Counted from the first letter of the stretch, positions 42,248 to 52,181 are shown. The stretch is 64,000 nt of DNA from Amycolatopsis palatopharyngis (GCF_003385185.1 NZ_PQHZ01000004.1:1-64000); one strand, 5' to 3'. Numbers and translations: made by a program. Notes: generated from the sequence alone by a model not told the origin.

Positions 42248-43209
42248 ACCCCCGAGGCTCCCAGGAACGGATCCGGGCGAGTGAACGGACCTCCGTTTCC
42301 GCCTGCTCGTGTGCGGCCGAACGCGGCGGAGACCGCCACACGCCCCTGCGAGGAAGATCACCGTGACGCCCGGGGTCGTCGCCGCATATCACTCACTGGT
42401 GCCCGACGGTCCGACCCCGCGTTGTTCTTACCGACGGGAATAGGACAGACGAAGGAACCAACCCGACCATAATCCCGACAATTATCACGGTCAGTGACTG
42501 TCGAACCGGTCGCATGTGTCGCCGACCATTCCCGGTGGAAAAGTCGCGGGCACTGGCGGGCGATGAATACGCGCTGGTCGTAACCGCGGCGGCGGGTTGG
42601 CGGGGCTGATTCGGGAACAGGTGAGGCAACACCACAACATCGGGGATAGTTTTCGCCGATGTTGTCGCTCCGTAAGCACGCGGCGTAGGACTTTTGGGTG
42701 GGTCGGGCACTACGCAAGGGCTAACTGGGTGATGTGAGCAGGGTTGGCCCTGTTTAATCTGTAACCAGATTTACGGTTCGTGTGCGGACCGCCCGATCGG
42801 GTGGCTTGCGAAATTGTTCACAACGTCATTCTTGCTGGTCATCCGCTGTTTTGTCACAGCAATTGATTTGCACTCGATTGGTGTACGCTTCTTTGGCCAC
42901 GTCCGCCAAGGTGATCGATAAGGCGTCGTTCTTACCCGGATGCCCGTGCAGCTGCACTTGCATCCGGGCGGAGCGGACCACAGGGTCGCCCGATCACCGG
43001 CGACGACCGGCGGTAAGCCGCCGACGCGGCTACTGGGACCATGGACCACTGAACCAGCGGTGAGAAGGATGGATCGGATGCGGCTGAGACGAGGCACGAC
43101 GCCACCAGTGGCCGGAATCGGCGCGGTTACCCGCGCGATCCCGGTCGGGTGACCGGGGCATCGTGAACGCTCTGCACGCACCGACCACGCCGGACAGGGA
43201 GTCACCTTC
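42248..43209. other. 962-bp gene-free region with three inverted repeats
   Basis: No convincing gene on either strand. It separates the divergent polyamine operon and conservon. Inverted repeats: ACAACATCGG (42634-42643) with CCGATGTTGT (42656-42665); AATCTG-TAAC-CAGATT (42756-42771); and CCCGGATGC (42935-42943) with GCATCCGGG (42960-42968) enclosing the palindrome GTGCAGCTGCAC (42946-42957). The area 42400-42900 is clearly less GC-rich than the genes. It may hold promoters, operators or a small RNA. Confidence 0.6.
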
Positions 43210-46200
43210 GTGACCGTCGCAGGACAAGGCCAAGTGCCTGTTGGCAAGCTTCTCGGCAAACAACCGCCACAACCGTCTAAATGGCGCGCCCTGCTGGAAT
43301 GGCGCGACTGGAGCTTGCCCGTCAAGCTCGCCGCGGTGTCGATCGTGCCGATCCTCATCGCCCTGGTGCTCGGCATCACCACCATCGCCGGGCAGGTCGA
43401 GCGTGCGGATTCGCACGAGCGGATCGACGCACTCGTCGGCGTCGAGGAGCAAGGGCGATCGGCGCTCGACGCCCTGCAGCGGGAGCGTGCTCTCACCGCG
43501 CAGCTGCTCACACGCGGTACGGCCGGCTCCTCGGATGAACTCGAAGCCGTGCGGGCGGAGGTCGACACGGCGGTACAGGAGCTGGCCGGCGCCACGACTC
43601 GCGCGCTGCAGATCGACGACACGATCGCCGCGGCCAACGGCGACGTCACGACGCAACTGGGGGAGCTCGCGGGACTGCGGGAGCAGGTCGCCGCGGGACA
43701 GGTCGAGCCGGTGGCTGCGGTGACCGCCTACTCGGCTGTTACCGACGCCCTTCTCGGCTTGGACACGGCGGTGGTTTCCGGCGTCAACGATCCGGAGATC
43801 GGCAAGGCGCCGAGCGCGCTGCACGCACTGCTGGCAGCCGGCGAGGAACTGTCCGTCCAGCGCGCGCTGCTCGACTACGGCATCGCTCGCGATGCGCTGG
43901 CCCCGAGTGAGCTCGACCGGCTGCGGGCCACCGAGATCCGGTTCGCCGACCGGCTCGCCGAGTTCCGGGCAGCCGCGACCGAGCAGCGGCGACAGGACTT
44001 CGAGACCATGGTGCCCGCCGCCGCGCTGGACACGCGCGCCCGGCTTGTTTCGACGGCGTTCGGCGACCAGGGTGCGGACGTCGCCCGGCTCTCGCCCCAG
44101 GAGTGGAGCGACACCTCGGGCGCGGTCGCGGCAGGGCTCGGCGAACTGACCGCACAAACCGGTGGCGAGCTCAGCGGGGTCTCCGCGGAACTCGTGGACG
44201 ACTCGAGCAGCGCGGCGGGAGTGTTGTCCGTACTGCTGTTCGCGGCACTGGCGCTGGCGGTCGCGGTGGTCTTCGTGATCACCACCCACCTGCTCCGGTC
44301 GCTGCGCAAGCTGCGCGCCGGTGCCATGGACGTGGCGGAGAACCAGCTGCCCGCTGCCGTGGTGAACATTCAGGAAGGACGGGTTCAGGGCACGGACGTG
44401 CAGCCGGTGCCGGTCCAGGCGGGCGGCGAGATCGGCGAGGTCGCCAGGGCGTTCGACGCCGTGCACACGCAGGCGCTGCGTCTCGCGGTAGAGCAGGCCG
44501 CGATGCGGACCGGGTACAGCAGTGTCTTCGTGAACCTCTCCCGCCGCAGTCAGAGTCTCGTCCAGCGGCAGTTGCAGCTGATCGAGCGGCTGGAGCGGGA
44601 CGAGGAGGACGCCGACCAGCTGGCCACTCTGTTCCAGCTCGATCACCTGGCCACCCGAATGCGGCGCAACAACGAGAACCTGATGGTGCTCTCCGGCGCC
44701 GAGCCGGGCAGGCGGTCGGGCCAGCCGGTGACGGCCACCGACGTGATGCGTGCCGCCGTGTCGGAGATCGAGCAGTACCAACGGGTCATCGTGCGGACGC
44801 CGCCCCAGGTGCGCGTGGTCGGCTTCGCCGCCAGCGATCTGATGCGGTTGATCGCCGAACTGCTGGACAACGCGACCGCGTTCTCCGCACCCGAGACACA
44901 GGTGACCGTCGTGACCCGGCTCGCGGAGGACGGATCGCTTTCGGTCGACATTCTGGACAACGGCATCGGGATGAACGAGGCCGAGGTCGCGGAGGCGAAC
45001 GCGCGGCTGTCCGAGTCGGGTTCGATCGACCTCGCCACCTCGCGCAGGATGGGCCTCTTCGTGGTCGGCAGGCTCGCGACCAGGCAGGGGTTCGGCGTCG
45101 CGTTGCACGGCGGCAAGGACATCGTGGGTGTCAGGGCCACTGTGACCGTCCCGGCCACCCTCGTGCTGGAGTCGGCGGGGCAGGGCATCGCCCCGCCGCA
45201 ACCGGCGCCCTCTCCGCAGTCCGCCCCGGCTGGGCCGGACCGGCCTGCTCCTGTGCGTCCGCCGGCGCCGGGGCAGCTTCCCCGCAGGCGCCCGGCCAAC
45301 GGGTCGCCCCGCCCCGGCGCGCTGTCGAACCTGCAGGGCAAGCCGTCCCCGGGGCCGGGTTCGGCGATCGAACGCAGACTGGCGGGTGCGGACTCCAAAC
45401 GGGACGCCGCGGGCCCGCCCACGGACATGGAGGTGTCCGGGACGGCGTTGTTCAGCCCGATCTCCAGGGACGACGAGGAGACCGGTCAACCGCAACGGGT
45501 ACCGCCGCCCCGGCCCGCCGAACCCGCGACGGCCGAGCAGCAGGCACCGGACGCGGCCGAGAGCGACGCCGGCACCGAGTCCGGGAAGGTGAAGGTTCCG
45601 GGCCAGGAGCCCAGGAACGCCACGGACACCACGGACACCACGATCGCCACGGACGCCGCGATCGCCGCGACAGAACCGGATGCGGCAGCCCCTTCGGCCG
45701 AGACGGACAGTTCGAGCGCGACCGAACCGCAGGGCCGTTCCGATCCGGAGACCGCGGCACGCAGGGCGGACGAGGCGCTGCCGAGCGGCAAGGAACTGTT
45801 CGAGGCCAACAGCCGGGTGCTCAGCGACTGGTGGAGCGCCGCGACGACGGCCGCGGACGCGGAGCGCCGCGCGAAGCAGGCCGCCAGGCCGGGCCGGTCG
45901 GAAACCACGCCGATCTTCGACGCCATGCTCTCCGCGTGGTTCCGGACGCCGGAGGAGAACGCGAGCGCGGCCGCGGCGGCCGCGAAGACCGCTGTTTCGT
46001 CGCGCCCGGCGGACCAGGCCAAGTCCAAGGTGGAGGACAAGAACGGCACCAAGGGCAAGGACGCCGCAAGCGCACCTGCCGATGCTGCCAGCGACGACGC
46101 CGGCACGGCTGGGAAGTCCGCGGACACTCCGGCCAAGGCGAGTAACTGGGACTTCGCGTCGGACGAGAACTGGCGCACCGTGCAGGCGGTGTCCCAGTCG

Positions 46201-47043
46201 GAACCGTCCAGTTACACCCAGGCCGGGCTGCCCCGCAGGACGCGTGGTGAACAGCTCATGCCCGGCAGTGCCGGGCCGATCCCGGTCCCCGAGCGGACCG
46301 ACACTCCCGTCGAGCCGGAACTGCCCGCCCGCGATCCGGACGACGTCCGGGGCAGGTTGAGCAGCTTCCAGCAGGGCGTCCATCGTGGACGCAGGCAGCG
46401 GACCGATGCGACGCGACAGGAGTCGCCGGGACAGCAGGGCCCGTCCGGTCAGTCTGCTCGGCAGAACCGGTCCGCGACCGGGTCAGGACAAAGCGCGCCC
46501 CTGCCGCAGCGTAAGCCGCGACCGGGGAACACGCCCGAGCCCGCCGGCTCCGCACCGGCAGCGGCCAGTGCCGCTCCCGCGGGACCGGCAACGACACCGG
46601 TCGCACCGGAGTCCACCAAGGACAGTCAGGCCGGTGGGGTCGAAGAGGTTTCGGCGGAAGCGACGTCGGAGACGTCCGCCGAGTCTTCGGAAAACCCGGT
46701 GACGGCAACTGATTCCGGCGCGGCGAGCACCGAATCCCCTGGCCAGTCCGGAACATTGTCCGCATGGAGCTTCGCCGCGGATGACAAGGTACGCGCGGCG
46801 CAGTCGGTCCCGGGTTCGGCACCGTCGAGTTTCACCGCGGCTGGACTGCCCCGGCGCCGCCGTGGCGAACAATTGCTGCCCGGCAGCGCGGCCGCGGGAG
46901 CTGGTGCCCCCGCCCCGCGTCCGGAACGCGATCCGCAGAACGTTCGCGGGCGGCTCAGCAGTTTCCAGCAGGGGATCCGTCGGGGGCGCCATCACACGGC
47001 TCAGAAGACCGACGTGAAGCACGAGAAAGTGGAGGGTGAATGA
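43210..47043 (+). CDS. cvnA: Conservon sensor kinase-like protein CvnA (nitrate/nitrite-sensing domain)
   Basis: A 1277-aa membrane histidine kinase-like protein. Two membrane segments (about residues 38-60 and 338-360) enclose an extracytoplasmic NIT-type helical sensor. Next come HAMP, a dimerising region, and a HATPase domain with ELLDNATAFS (about 550), DNGIGMNEAE (about 582) and RRMGLFVVGRLA (about 612). No classical H-box is evident. The 600-residue tail is disordered and carries a repeated module (GLPRRxRGEQLxPGS ... VRGRLSSFQQG) at about 1007-1063 and 1212-1261. GTG start. The last codons overlap cvnB (ATGA). Confidence 0.9.
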   Translation: MTVAGQGQVPVGKLLGKQPPQPSKWRALLEWRDWSLPVKLAAVSIVPILIALVLGITTIAGQVERADSHERIDALVGVEEQGRSALDALQRERALTAQLLTRGTAGSSDELEAVRAEVDTAVQELAGATTRALQIDDTIAAANGDVTTQLGELAGLREQVAAGQVEPVAAVTAYSAVTDALLGLDTAVVSGVNDPEIGKAPSALHALLAAGEELSVQRALLDYGIARDALAPSELDRLRATEIRFADRLAEFRAAATEQRRQDFETMVPAAALDTRARLVSTAFGDQGADVARLSPQEWSDTSGAVAAGLGELTAQTGGELSGVSAELVDDSSSAAGVLSVLLFAALALAVAVVFVITTHLLRSLRKLRAGAMDVAENQLPAAVVNIQEGRVQGTDVQPVPVQAGGEIGEVARAFDAVHTQALRLAVEQAAMRTGYSSVFVNLSRRSQSLVQRQLQLIERLERDEEDADQLATLFQLDHLATRMRRNNENLMVLSGAEPGRRSGQPVTATDVMRAAVSEIEQYQRVIVRTPPQVRVVGFAASDLMRLIAELLDNATAFSAPETQVTVVTRLAEDGSLSVDILDNGIGMNEAEVAEANARLSESGSIDLATSRRMGLFVVGRLATRQGFGVALHGGKDIVGVRATVTVPATLVLESAGQGIAPPQPAPSPQSAPAGPDRPAPVRPPAPGQLPRRRPANGSPRPGALSNLQGKPSPGPGSAIERRLAGADSKRDAAGPPTDMEVSGTALFSPISRDDEETGQPQRVPPPRPAEPATAEQQAPDAAESDAGTESGKVKVPGQEPRNATDTTDTTIATDAAIAATEPDAAAPSAETDSSSATEPQGRSDPETAARRADEALPSGKELFEANSRVLSDWWSAATTAADAERRAKQAARPGRSETTPIFDAMLSAWFRTPEENASAAAAAAKTAVSSRPADQAKSKVEDKNGTKGKDAASAPADAASDDAGTAGKSADTPAKASNWDFASDENWRTVQAVSQSEPSSYTQAGLPRRTRGEQLMPGSAGPIPVPERTDTPVEPELPARDPDDVRGRLSSFQQGVHRGRRQRTDATRQESPGQQGPSGQSARQNRSATGSGQSAPLPQRKPRPGNTPEPAGSAPAAASAAPAGPATTPVAPESTKDSQAGGVEEVSAEATSETSAESSENPVTATDSGAASTESPGQSGTLSAWSFAADDKVRAAQSVPGSAPSSFTAAGLPRRRRGEQLLPGSAAAGAGAPAPRPERDPQNVRGRLSSFQQGIRRGRHHTAQKTDVKHEKVEGE

Positions 47044-47492
47044 GCTCGCCGGATAGGGCACAGCCGCAGCAGAACCAGTTCGGCTGGCTGGTCAACGATT
47101 TCGCCGAGCGGGTACCGGGCGTGGCGCACGCCGTGGTCGTCTCGGCGGACGGATTGCTCCTCACGGCCTCGAACCGGTTGCCGTTGGACCGGGCCGACCA
47201 ACTCGCCGCCGTGGCGTCCGGTCTCGTCAGTCTCACGCAAGGTGCCGCGCGGTGCTTCGAGGCCGGTGCGGTCAACGAGACCGTGGTCGAGATGGAACTC
47301 GGGATCATGGTGCTGATGTCGATCAGTGACGGATCCTGCCTGGCCATTCTCGCGGCACCGACGTGCGACATCGGTCAGGTGGCCTACGAGATGACATTGC
47401 TGGTGGACCGGGTCGGCCAGATCCTCACGCCGGAGCTGCGCGCGCAGCTTCAGGGTGCTGGTGGCTCGCTGATCGGTGAACCAGTGGGATGA
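47040..47492 (+). CDS. cvnB: Roadblock/LC7 domain protein CvnB
   Basis: A 150-aa Roadblock/LC7 protein, a partner of the small GTPase in conservons. Typical features: FGWLVNDFAERVPGVAHAVVVSADGLLL near the N-terminus and CLAILAAPTCDIGQVAYEMTLLVDRVG near the C-terminus. ATG overlaps the cvnA stop by 4 nt (ATGA). In Streptomyces, CvnB joins CvnA and CvnD in a membrane-linked switch that affects development. Confidence 0.93.
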   Translation: MSSPDRAQPQQNQFGWLVNDFAERVPGVAHAVVVSADGLLLTASNRLPLDRADQLAAVASGLVSLTQGAARCFEAGAVNETVVEMELGIMVLMSISDGSCLAILAAPTCDIGQVAYEMTLLVDRVGQILTPELRAQLQGAGGSLIGEPVG

Positions 47493-47499
47493 TATCCCG

Positions 47500-48138
47500 A
47501 TGAGCACGGGACCGGGACCATTCGGTGACGGGTCCGGGGCGAACCAGTACTCCCCGGACGAGGGGAGCGGCGCCGCCGGGCACGATGACGCGAGCACGTT
47601 CGCCGAAGTGCTCGACTCGTTCACGCTGGACTCCGGACGTGGTCGTCGGAAGCGCAAGAAGGACAAGAACTCCAAGGGCGGCACTGCTGCCCCGTCGCCC
47701 GAGCCTCTACGCGTCGGCGACCCCGAGGGCCCCGGGTATTCGACCGGAGAGGAGCAACTTGTGTCGGCCGAAGCCATACCCTTGCATCCGACGGAAGAGA
47801 CAGGATTCGTTCGCCCGTACGCGATTACGGGAGGACGCACCAAGGCGAACTATCCCTTGGAACTGGAGACACTGATCTCCACCAGAGAACGCGGTGCCGG
47901 TGTCGCGGCACCGGAGCAGGTCGAGCACCGCTCGATTATGGAAGAGTGCCGTACCCCCCGGTCGGTGGCCGAGATCGCCTCGACCCTTCGTGTTCCGCTC
48001 GGAGTCGCGCGGGTCCTGATCAGCGACGCGGCCGACGCCGGGCTGGTCACCGTGCACAAGACCGCCGCGGGCAGTGAAGGTGCCGAGGAACACCTGATTT
48101 TGATGGAAAGGGTTTTGAGTGGACTCCGTCGGCTTTAA
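47500..48138 (+). CDS. cvnC: DUF742 protein CvnC
   Basis: A 212-aa DUF742 protein. Residues 1-110 are an acidic/basic disordered extension, longer than in most CvnC proteins. The DUF742 core begins at FVRPYAITGGRTKANYPLELETL and continues with EHRSIMEECRTPRSVAEIAS and VARVLISDAADAGLVTVH, a winged-helix-like pattern. ATG 47500 is 8 nt after the cvnB stop and follows GGGATGA; a GTG 8 codons earlier overlaps cvnB and is an alternative. Its end overlaps cvnD by 20 nt. Confidence 0.9.
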   Translation: MSTGPGPFGDGSGANQYSPDEGSGAAGHDDASTFAEVLDSFTLDSGRGRRKRKKDKNSKGGTAAPSPEPLRVGDPEGPGYSTGEEQLVSAEAIPLHPTEETGFVRPYAITGGRTKANYPLELETLISTRERGAGVAAPEQVEHRSIMEECRTPRSVAEIASTLRVPLGVARVLISDAADAGLVTVHKTAAGSEGAEEHLILMERVLSGLRRL

Positions 48139-48730
48139 GGCACCGCGGGAGACCGCGTCGTCGACCATGACCTCGGCCAAGATCGTCGTGGCCGGTGGAT
48201 TCGGCGCGGGCAAGACGACGTTCGTGGGATCGGTCTCGGAGATCGTGCCGCTGACCACCGAGGCGATGATGACCGATGCGAGTACCGGCATCGACGACCT
48301 CGAGGCGACTCCGAACAAGTCGACCACCACGGTCGCGATGGACTTCGGTCGTGTCTCCCTCGACGAGGACCTGATTCTGTACCTCTTCGGTACGCCAGGT
48401 CAGCAGCGCTTCTGGTTCATGTGGGACGACCTCGTCCGCGGTGCGATCGGGGCAGTGGTCCTGGCCGACACGCGCCGGCTGGCCGACTCGTTCGCCCCGG
48501 TGGACTTCTTCGAGGACCGCGGTCTGCCCTACATCGTCGGGGTGAACACGTTCGACGGCATGCTGCACCACGACCTCAACGACGTTCGCGAAGCGCTCTC
48601 AATCGATCCAGGAACCCCGGTCGTGCGCTGCGACGCGAGGGATCGCGAATCGACGAAGCAGACACTGATCACGCTGGTCGAGTACGCCATGCGGCAGTGG
48701 ATCGCGATGCGCTCACCGGTCGCCCAGTAG
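48119..48730 (+). CDS. cvnD: Conservon GTP-binding protein CvnD
   Basis: A 203-aa Ras-like small GTPase (MglA/CvnD class). P-loop GGFGAGKTTFVG (about residues 25-36), TTVAMDFGR (switch I), LFGTPGQQRFWFMW (switch II), and NTFD at the NKxD position, with the Lys replaced as is usual in this class. GTG 48119 overlaps cvnC by 20 nt with AAAGG upstream. It should be the output of the CvnABCD switch. Followed by a palindromic terminator. Confidence 0.92.
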   Translation: MDSVGFKAPRETASSTMTSAKIVVAGGFGAGKTTFVGSVSEIVPLTTEAMMTDASTGIDDLEATPNKSTTTVAMDFGRVSLDEDLILYLFGTPGQQRFWFMWDDLVRGAIGAVVLADTRRLADSFAPVDFFEDRGLPYIVGVNTFDGMLHHDLNDVREALSIDPGTPVVRCDARDRESTKQTLITLVEYAMRQWIAMRSPVAQ

Positions 48731-48753
48731 CCCCCGGCGCGAGCACCGGACCT

Positions 48754-48818
48754 CGCACTTTCCCGGGAAAGTGCGGCTACTTTGCGTGTGCGAGGGGCGC
48801 TTTCGGGGTGAAAGTGCG
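48754..48818. repeat. CACTTTCCCGGGAAAGTG palindrome after cvnD, plus degenerate copy
   Basis: 48754-48775 is a perfect 22-bp palindrome with the same 18-bp core found at 21713-21784. A degenerate hairpin CGCTTTC (48798-48804) / GAAAGTGCG (48810-48818) lies just downstream. They follow the cvnD stop by 24 bp and probably end the conservon transcript. Confidence 0.8.
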
Positions 48819-48850
48819 AATGAGATGGCCATCACGGTGCTCTTGCGCTT

Positions 48851-48878
48851 CAAAATAGTAGGAAGTCCAAGTATTTTG
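48851..48878 (+). promoter_or_regulatory. AT-rich inverted repeat before icmF
   Basis: CAAAATA (48851-48857) and TATTTTG (48872-48878) are perfect inverted arms with 14 bp between them, immediately before the GGAGGA ribosome site of icmF. The AT-rich arms stand out in this GC-rich sequence. It could be a repressor operator over the promoter or a structure hiding the ribosome site. Confidence 0.5.
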
Positions 48879-48883
48879 GAGGA

Positions 48884-51800
48884 ATGAGCGCCTCACTGCA
48901 CCGTCCCGAACACCCGGTCCGGTTCGTCACCGCGTCCAGCCTCTTCGACGGCCATGACGCGTCGATCAACATCATGCGGCGCATTCTGCAGTCGCAGGGT
49001 GCCGAGGTCGTACACCTCGGGCACAACCGGTCGGTGGACGAGGTCGCCACGGCGGCCATCTCCGAGGACGTCCAGGGTGTCGCGATCAGTGCCTACCAGG
49101 GTGGGCACGTCGAGTACTTCAGTTACCTGGTCGAACTACTCGCCGAGCGCGGGGCGGGCCACATCAAGGTCTTCGGCGGCGGTGGCGGCGTGATCGTGCG
49201 GGAGGAGATCGAGCTTCTGCACTCCAGGGGTGTGGCGCGCATCTTCTCGCCGGACGACGGCTATGAGATGGGTCTGCCCGGGATGATCAATCTGATGATC
49301 CAGGAGTGCGACACCGAGCTGACGATCGAGCAGCCGCACTCGGTGGACAAGCTGTTCTCCGGGGATGTCCCGACGCTCGCGCGGACCATCACGCGGCTGC
49401 AGCGCGAGGCGCTGCCGGAGGACTGGCGCTCGGCGATCGCCGACGCCGCCGGCTCGCGCACCGTTCCGGTGCTGGGGATCACGGGTACCGGTGGCTCGGG
49501 AAAGTCCTCGCTCACCGACGAACTCGTCCGCCGGTTCCGCCTCGACCAGGAGGACAAGCTGCGCGTCGCCGTACTCGCGGTGGATCCCTCCCGGCGCAGG
49601 GGTGGTGGCGCGCTGCTCGGCGACCGCATCCGGATGAACTGCCTCGACGGTTCACCCGTCTTCTTCCGCTCGCTGGCCACCCGGTCCACCAGTGGTGAGA
49701 TCCCGGCGGGTCTGGACGACGCGGTGCTCGCCTGCAAGGCGGCGGGCTACGACCTGGTCATCGTGGAGACGCCGGGCATCGGCCAGGGCGATGCGGGCAT
49801 CATCGACCACGTCGACTACTCGCTGTACGTGATGACGCCGGAGTTCGGGGCCGCATCTCAGCTGGAGAAGATCGACATGCTCGACTTCGCCGACGTGGTC
49901 GCGATCAACAAGTTCGAGCGACGCGGCGCCGAGGACGCGCGAAGGGACGTCGCAAGGCAGCTGGTGCGCAACCGCGAGCAGTTCCACTCCGCGCCGGAGG
50001 ACATGCCGGTGTTCGGCACGAGCGCCGCGAAGTTCAACGACGACGGCGTGACCGCCCTGTACCAGCATCTGCGCGATGGACTGGCCGAGCGGGGACTCGC
50101 GGTGTCTCCCGGTGTGCTGCCGAAGGTGGAGGGCAAGGTCTCCACCGACGCTTCCACGGTGATCCCGTCCTCGCGGTCGCGCTATCTCGCCGACATCTCC
50201 GACACGGTTCGTGGCTATCACGAGCGGACCGAAGAGCAGGCTGAGGCCGTCCGGACCCGTGCGCACCTGGTCGCCGCCCGCGACGCGCTCGGCGCCGAGG
50301 GAGCCGATACCGAGGCGATCGGCGCCCTCGTGGAGCGGGCCGAGGCCGCGGTCGACGCGGACAGCCGCACGCTGCTGGAGTCCTGGCCTGAACTGGCGGA
50401 GTCCTACCGGGCCGACGAGCTCGTGGTGCGGATCCGCGACAAGGAGCTGCACACCCAGCTGTGGCGGGAGACGTTGTCCGGCAGCCGGATTCCCCGCGTC
50501 GCCCTGCCGCGCTATACCGATCCCGGCGAGCTGCTGTCCTTCCTGCGCCGCGAGCACCTGCCCGGCTACTTCCCTTACACCGCAGGGGTTTTCCCATTCA
50601 AGCGGGAGGGCGAGGACCCGGCGCGGATGTTCGCGGGGGAGGGGGACGCCTTCCGGACGAACCGGCGGTTCAAGTACCTTTCTTCGGATTCCGAGGCCAA
50701 GCGGCTCTCGACCGCGTTCGACTCGGTCACCCTCTACGGCCACGACCCCGACACCCGGCCGGACATCTACGGCAAGGTCGGCACCTCCGGCGTTTCGATC
50801 GCCACCCTCGAGGACATGGAGGTCCTCTACGACGGCTTCGACCTGACGTCGCCGAACACGTCGGTGTCGATGACGATCAACGGCCCGGCGCCGACGATTC
50901 TGGCGTACTTCCTGAACACCGCGATCGATCAGCGGGTGAACGCCTTCGTCGAGGAACACGGCAGGCAGCCCGAAGCCGCGGAGTACGCCGAGCTCCGCGA
51001 GTGGGCGCTGCGCAACGTCCGCGGCACAGTGCAGGCCGACATCCTCAAGGAGGATCAGGGGCAGAACACCTGCATCTTCTCCACCGAGTTCTCACTGCGG
51101 ATGATGGCCGACATCCAGGAGTGGTTCATCGAGCACGGGGTGCGCAACTTCTACTCGGTCTCGATTTCCGGATACCACATCGCCGAGGCCGGTGCGAACC
51201 CGATCTCGCAGCTCGCCTTCACCCTCGCCAACGGTTTCACCTATGTGGAGTCGTACCTGTCGCGTGGGATGGACATCAACGACTTCGCACCCAACCTGTC
51301 GTTCTTCTTCTCCAACGGGATGGACGCGGAGTACTCGGTGCTGGGCCGGGTCGCGAGGCGGATCTGGGCGGTCGCGATGCGCGAGCGCTACGGCGCGAAC
51401 GACCGCTCGCAGAAGCTGAAGTACCACGTGCAAACCTCGGGCCGGTCACTGCACGCGCAGGAGATGAGCTTCAACGACATCCGCACGACACTGCAGGCCC
51501 TGTGCGCGCTCTACGACAACGCGAACTCCTTGCACACCAACGCCTACGACGAGGCGATCACGACTCCGAGTGAGAGCTCGGTGCGTCGTGCGATGGCCAT
51601 TCAGATGATCATCAACAAGGAGTGGGGCCTGTCCAAGAACGAGAACCCGCTGCAGGGCTCGTTCATCATCGACGAGCTGACCGACCTGGTGGAGGAGGCC
51701 GTGCTCACCGAGTTCGACCGCATCTCCGAGCGGGGCGGCGTTCTCGGCGCGATGGAGACCGGCTACCAACGCGGCAAGATCCAGGACGAGTCCATTCTGT

Positions 51801-52123
51801 ACGAACGACTCAAGCACGACGGTTCGCTACCCCTAGTCGGGGTGAACACCTTCCGCAACCCCCACCCGGACGAGGAGGAGGGCACCGTAGAGCTGGCGAG
51901 GGCCACCGAGCAGGAGAAGCAGTCCCAGCTCGACCGGCTCGCCGACTTCCAGGATCGCCACCACGACGAGGCACAGCAGGCGCTGACCGCGTTGCGGGAG
52001 GCGGCGACCCGGGGCGGGGAGAACCTGTTCGGAGTGCTGATGGACGCGGCGCGGGTGTGTTCACTCGGCCAGATCACCGAGGCCTTCTTCGAGGTCGGCG
52101 GGCAGTACCGGCGCAACATCTGA
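48884..52123 (+). CDS. icmF: Fused isobutyryl-CoA mutase IcmF
   Basis: Adenosylcobalamin enzyme of 1079 aa interconverting isobutyryl-CoA and n-butyryl-CoA. Fusion order: B12-binding domain with FDGHDASIN (His base ligand, about residues 21-29) and GGGGGVI; MeaI-type G-protein chaperone with GTGGSGKSS (about 200) and VETPGIGQGD; then the mutase barrel from about 550 with DLTSPNTSVSMTINGPAP. GGAGGA precedes the ATG at 6 nt. An AT-rich inverted repeat upstream may be its operator. It links valine and branched acyl-CoA breakdown to butyrate metabolism. Confidence 0.95.
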   Translation: MSASLHRPEHPVRFVTASSLFDGHDASINIMRRILQSQGAEVVHLGHNRSVDEVATAAISEDVQGVAISAYQGGHVEYFSYLVELLAERGAGHIKVFGGGGGVIVREEIELLHSRGVARIFSPDDGYEMGLPGMINLMIQECDTELTIEQPHSVDKLFSGDVPTLARTITRLQREALPEDWRSAIADAAGSRTVPVLGITGTGGSGKSSLTDELVRRFRLDQEDKLRVAVLAVDPSRRRGGGALLGDRIRMNCLDGSPVFFRSLATRSTSGEIPAGLDDAVLACKAAGYDLVIVETPGIGQGDAGIIDHVDYSLYVMTPEFGAASQLEKIDMLDFADVVAINKFERRGAEDARRDVARQLVRNREQFHSAPEDMPVFGTSAAKFNDDGVTALYQHLRDGLAERGLAVSPGVLPKVEGKVSTDASTVIPSSRSRYLADISDTVRGYHERTEEQAEAVRTRAHLVAARDALGAEGADTEAIGALVERAEAAVDADSRTLLESWPELAESYRADELVVRIRDKELHTQLWRETLSGSRIPRVALPRYTDPGELLSFLRREHLPGYFPYTAGVFPFKREGEDPARMFAGEGDAFRTNRRFKYLSSDSEAKRLSTAFDSVTLYGHDPDTRPDIYGKVGTSGVSIATLEDMEVLYDGFDLTSPNTSVSMTINGPAPTILAYFLNTAIDQRVNAFVEEHGRQPEAAEYAELREWALRNVRGTVQADILKEDQGQNTCIFSTEFSLRMMADIQEWFIEHGVRNFYSVSISGYHIAEAGANPISQLAFTLANGFTYVESYLSRGMDINDFAPNLSFFFSNGMDAEYSVLGRVARRIWAVAMRERYGANDRSQKLKYHVQTSGRSLHAQEMSFNDIRTTLQALCALYDNANSLHTNAYDEAITTPSESSVRRAMAIQMIINKEWGLSKNENPLQGSFIIDELTDLVEEAVLTEFDRISERGGVLGAMETGYQRGKIQDESILYERLKHDGSLPLVGVNTFRNPHPDEEEGTVELARATEQEKQSQLDRLADFQDRHHDEAQQALTALREAATRGGENLFGVLMDAARVCSLGQITEAFFEVGGQYRRNI

Positions 52124-52181
52124 CGAAGCGCCGGAAACGGCTCGGGGAACAACACCACCTCGTCGACGGCACCGGCTGTCG

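Noticed and set aside
42358-42717. 119-codon minus-strand ORF upstream of the polyamine operon
   Set aside because: No motif, irregular codon use, overlaps inverted repeats, and no ribosome site.
43030-46383. 1117-codon open frame on the minus strand under cvnA
   Set aside because: Antisense shadow of the GC-rich cvnA coding sequence; compositionally biased and without a domain.
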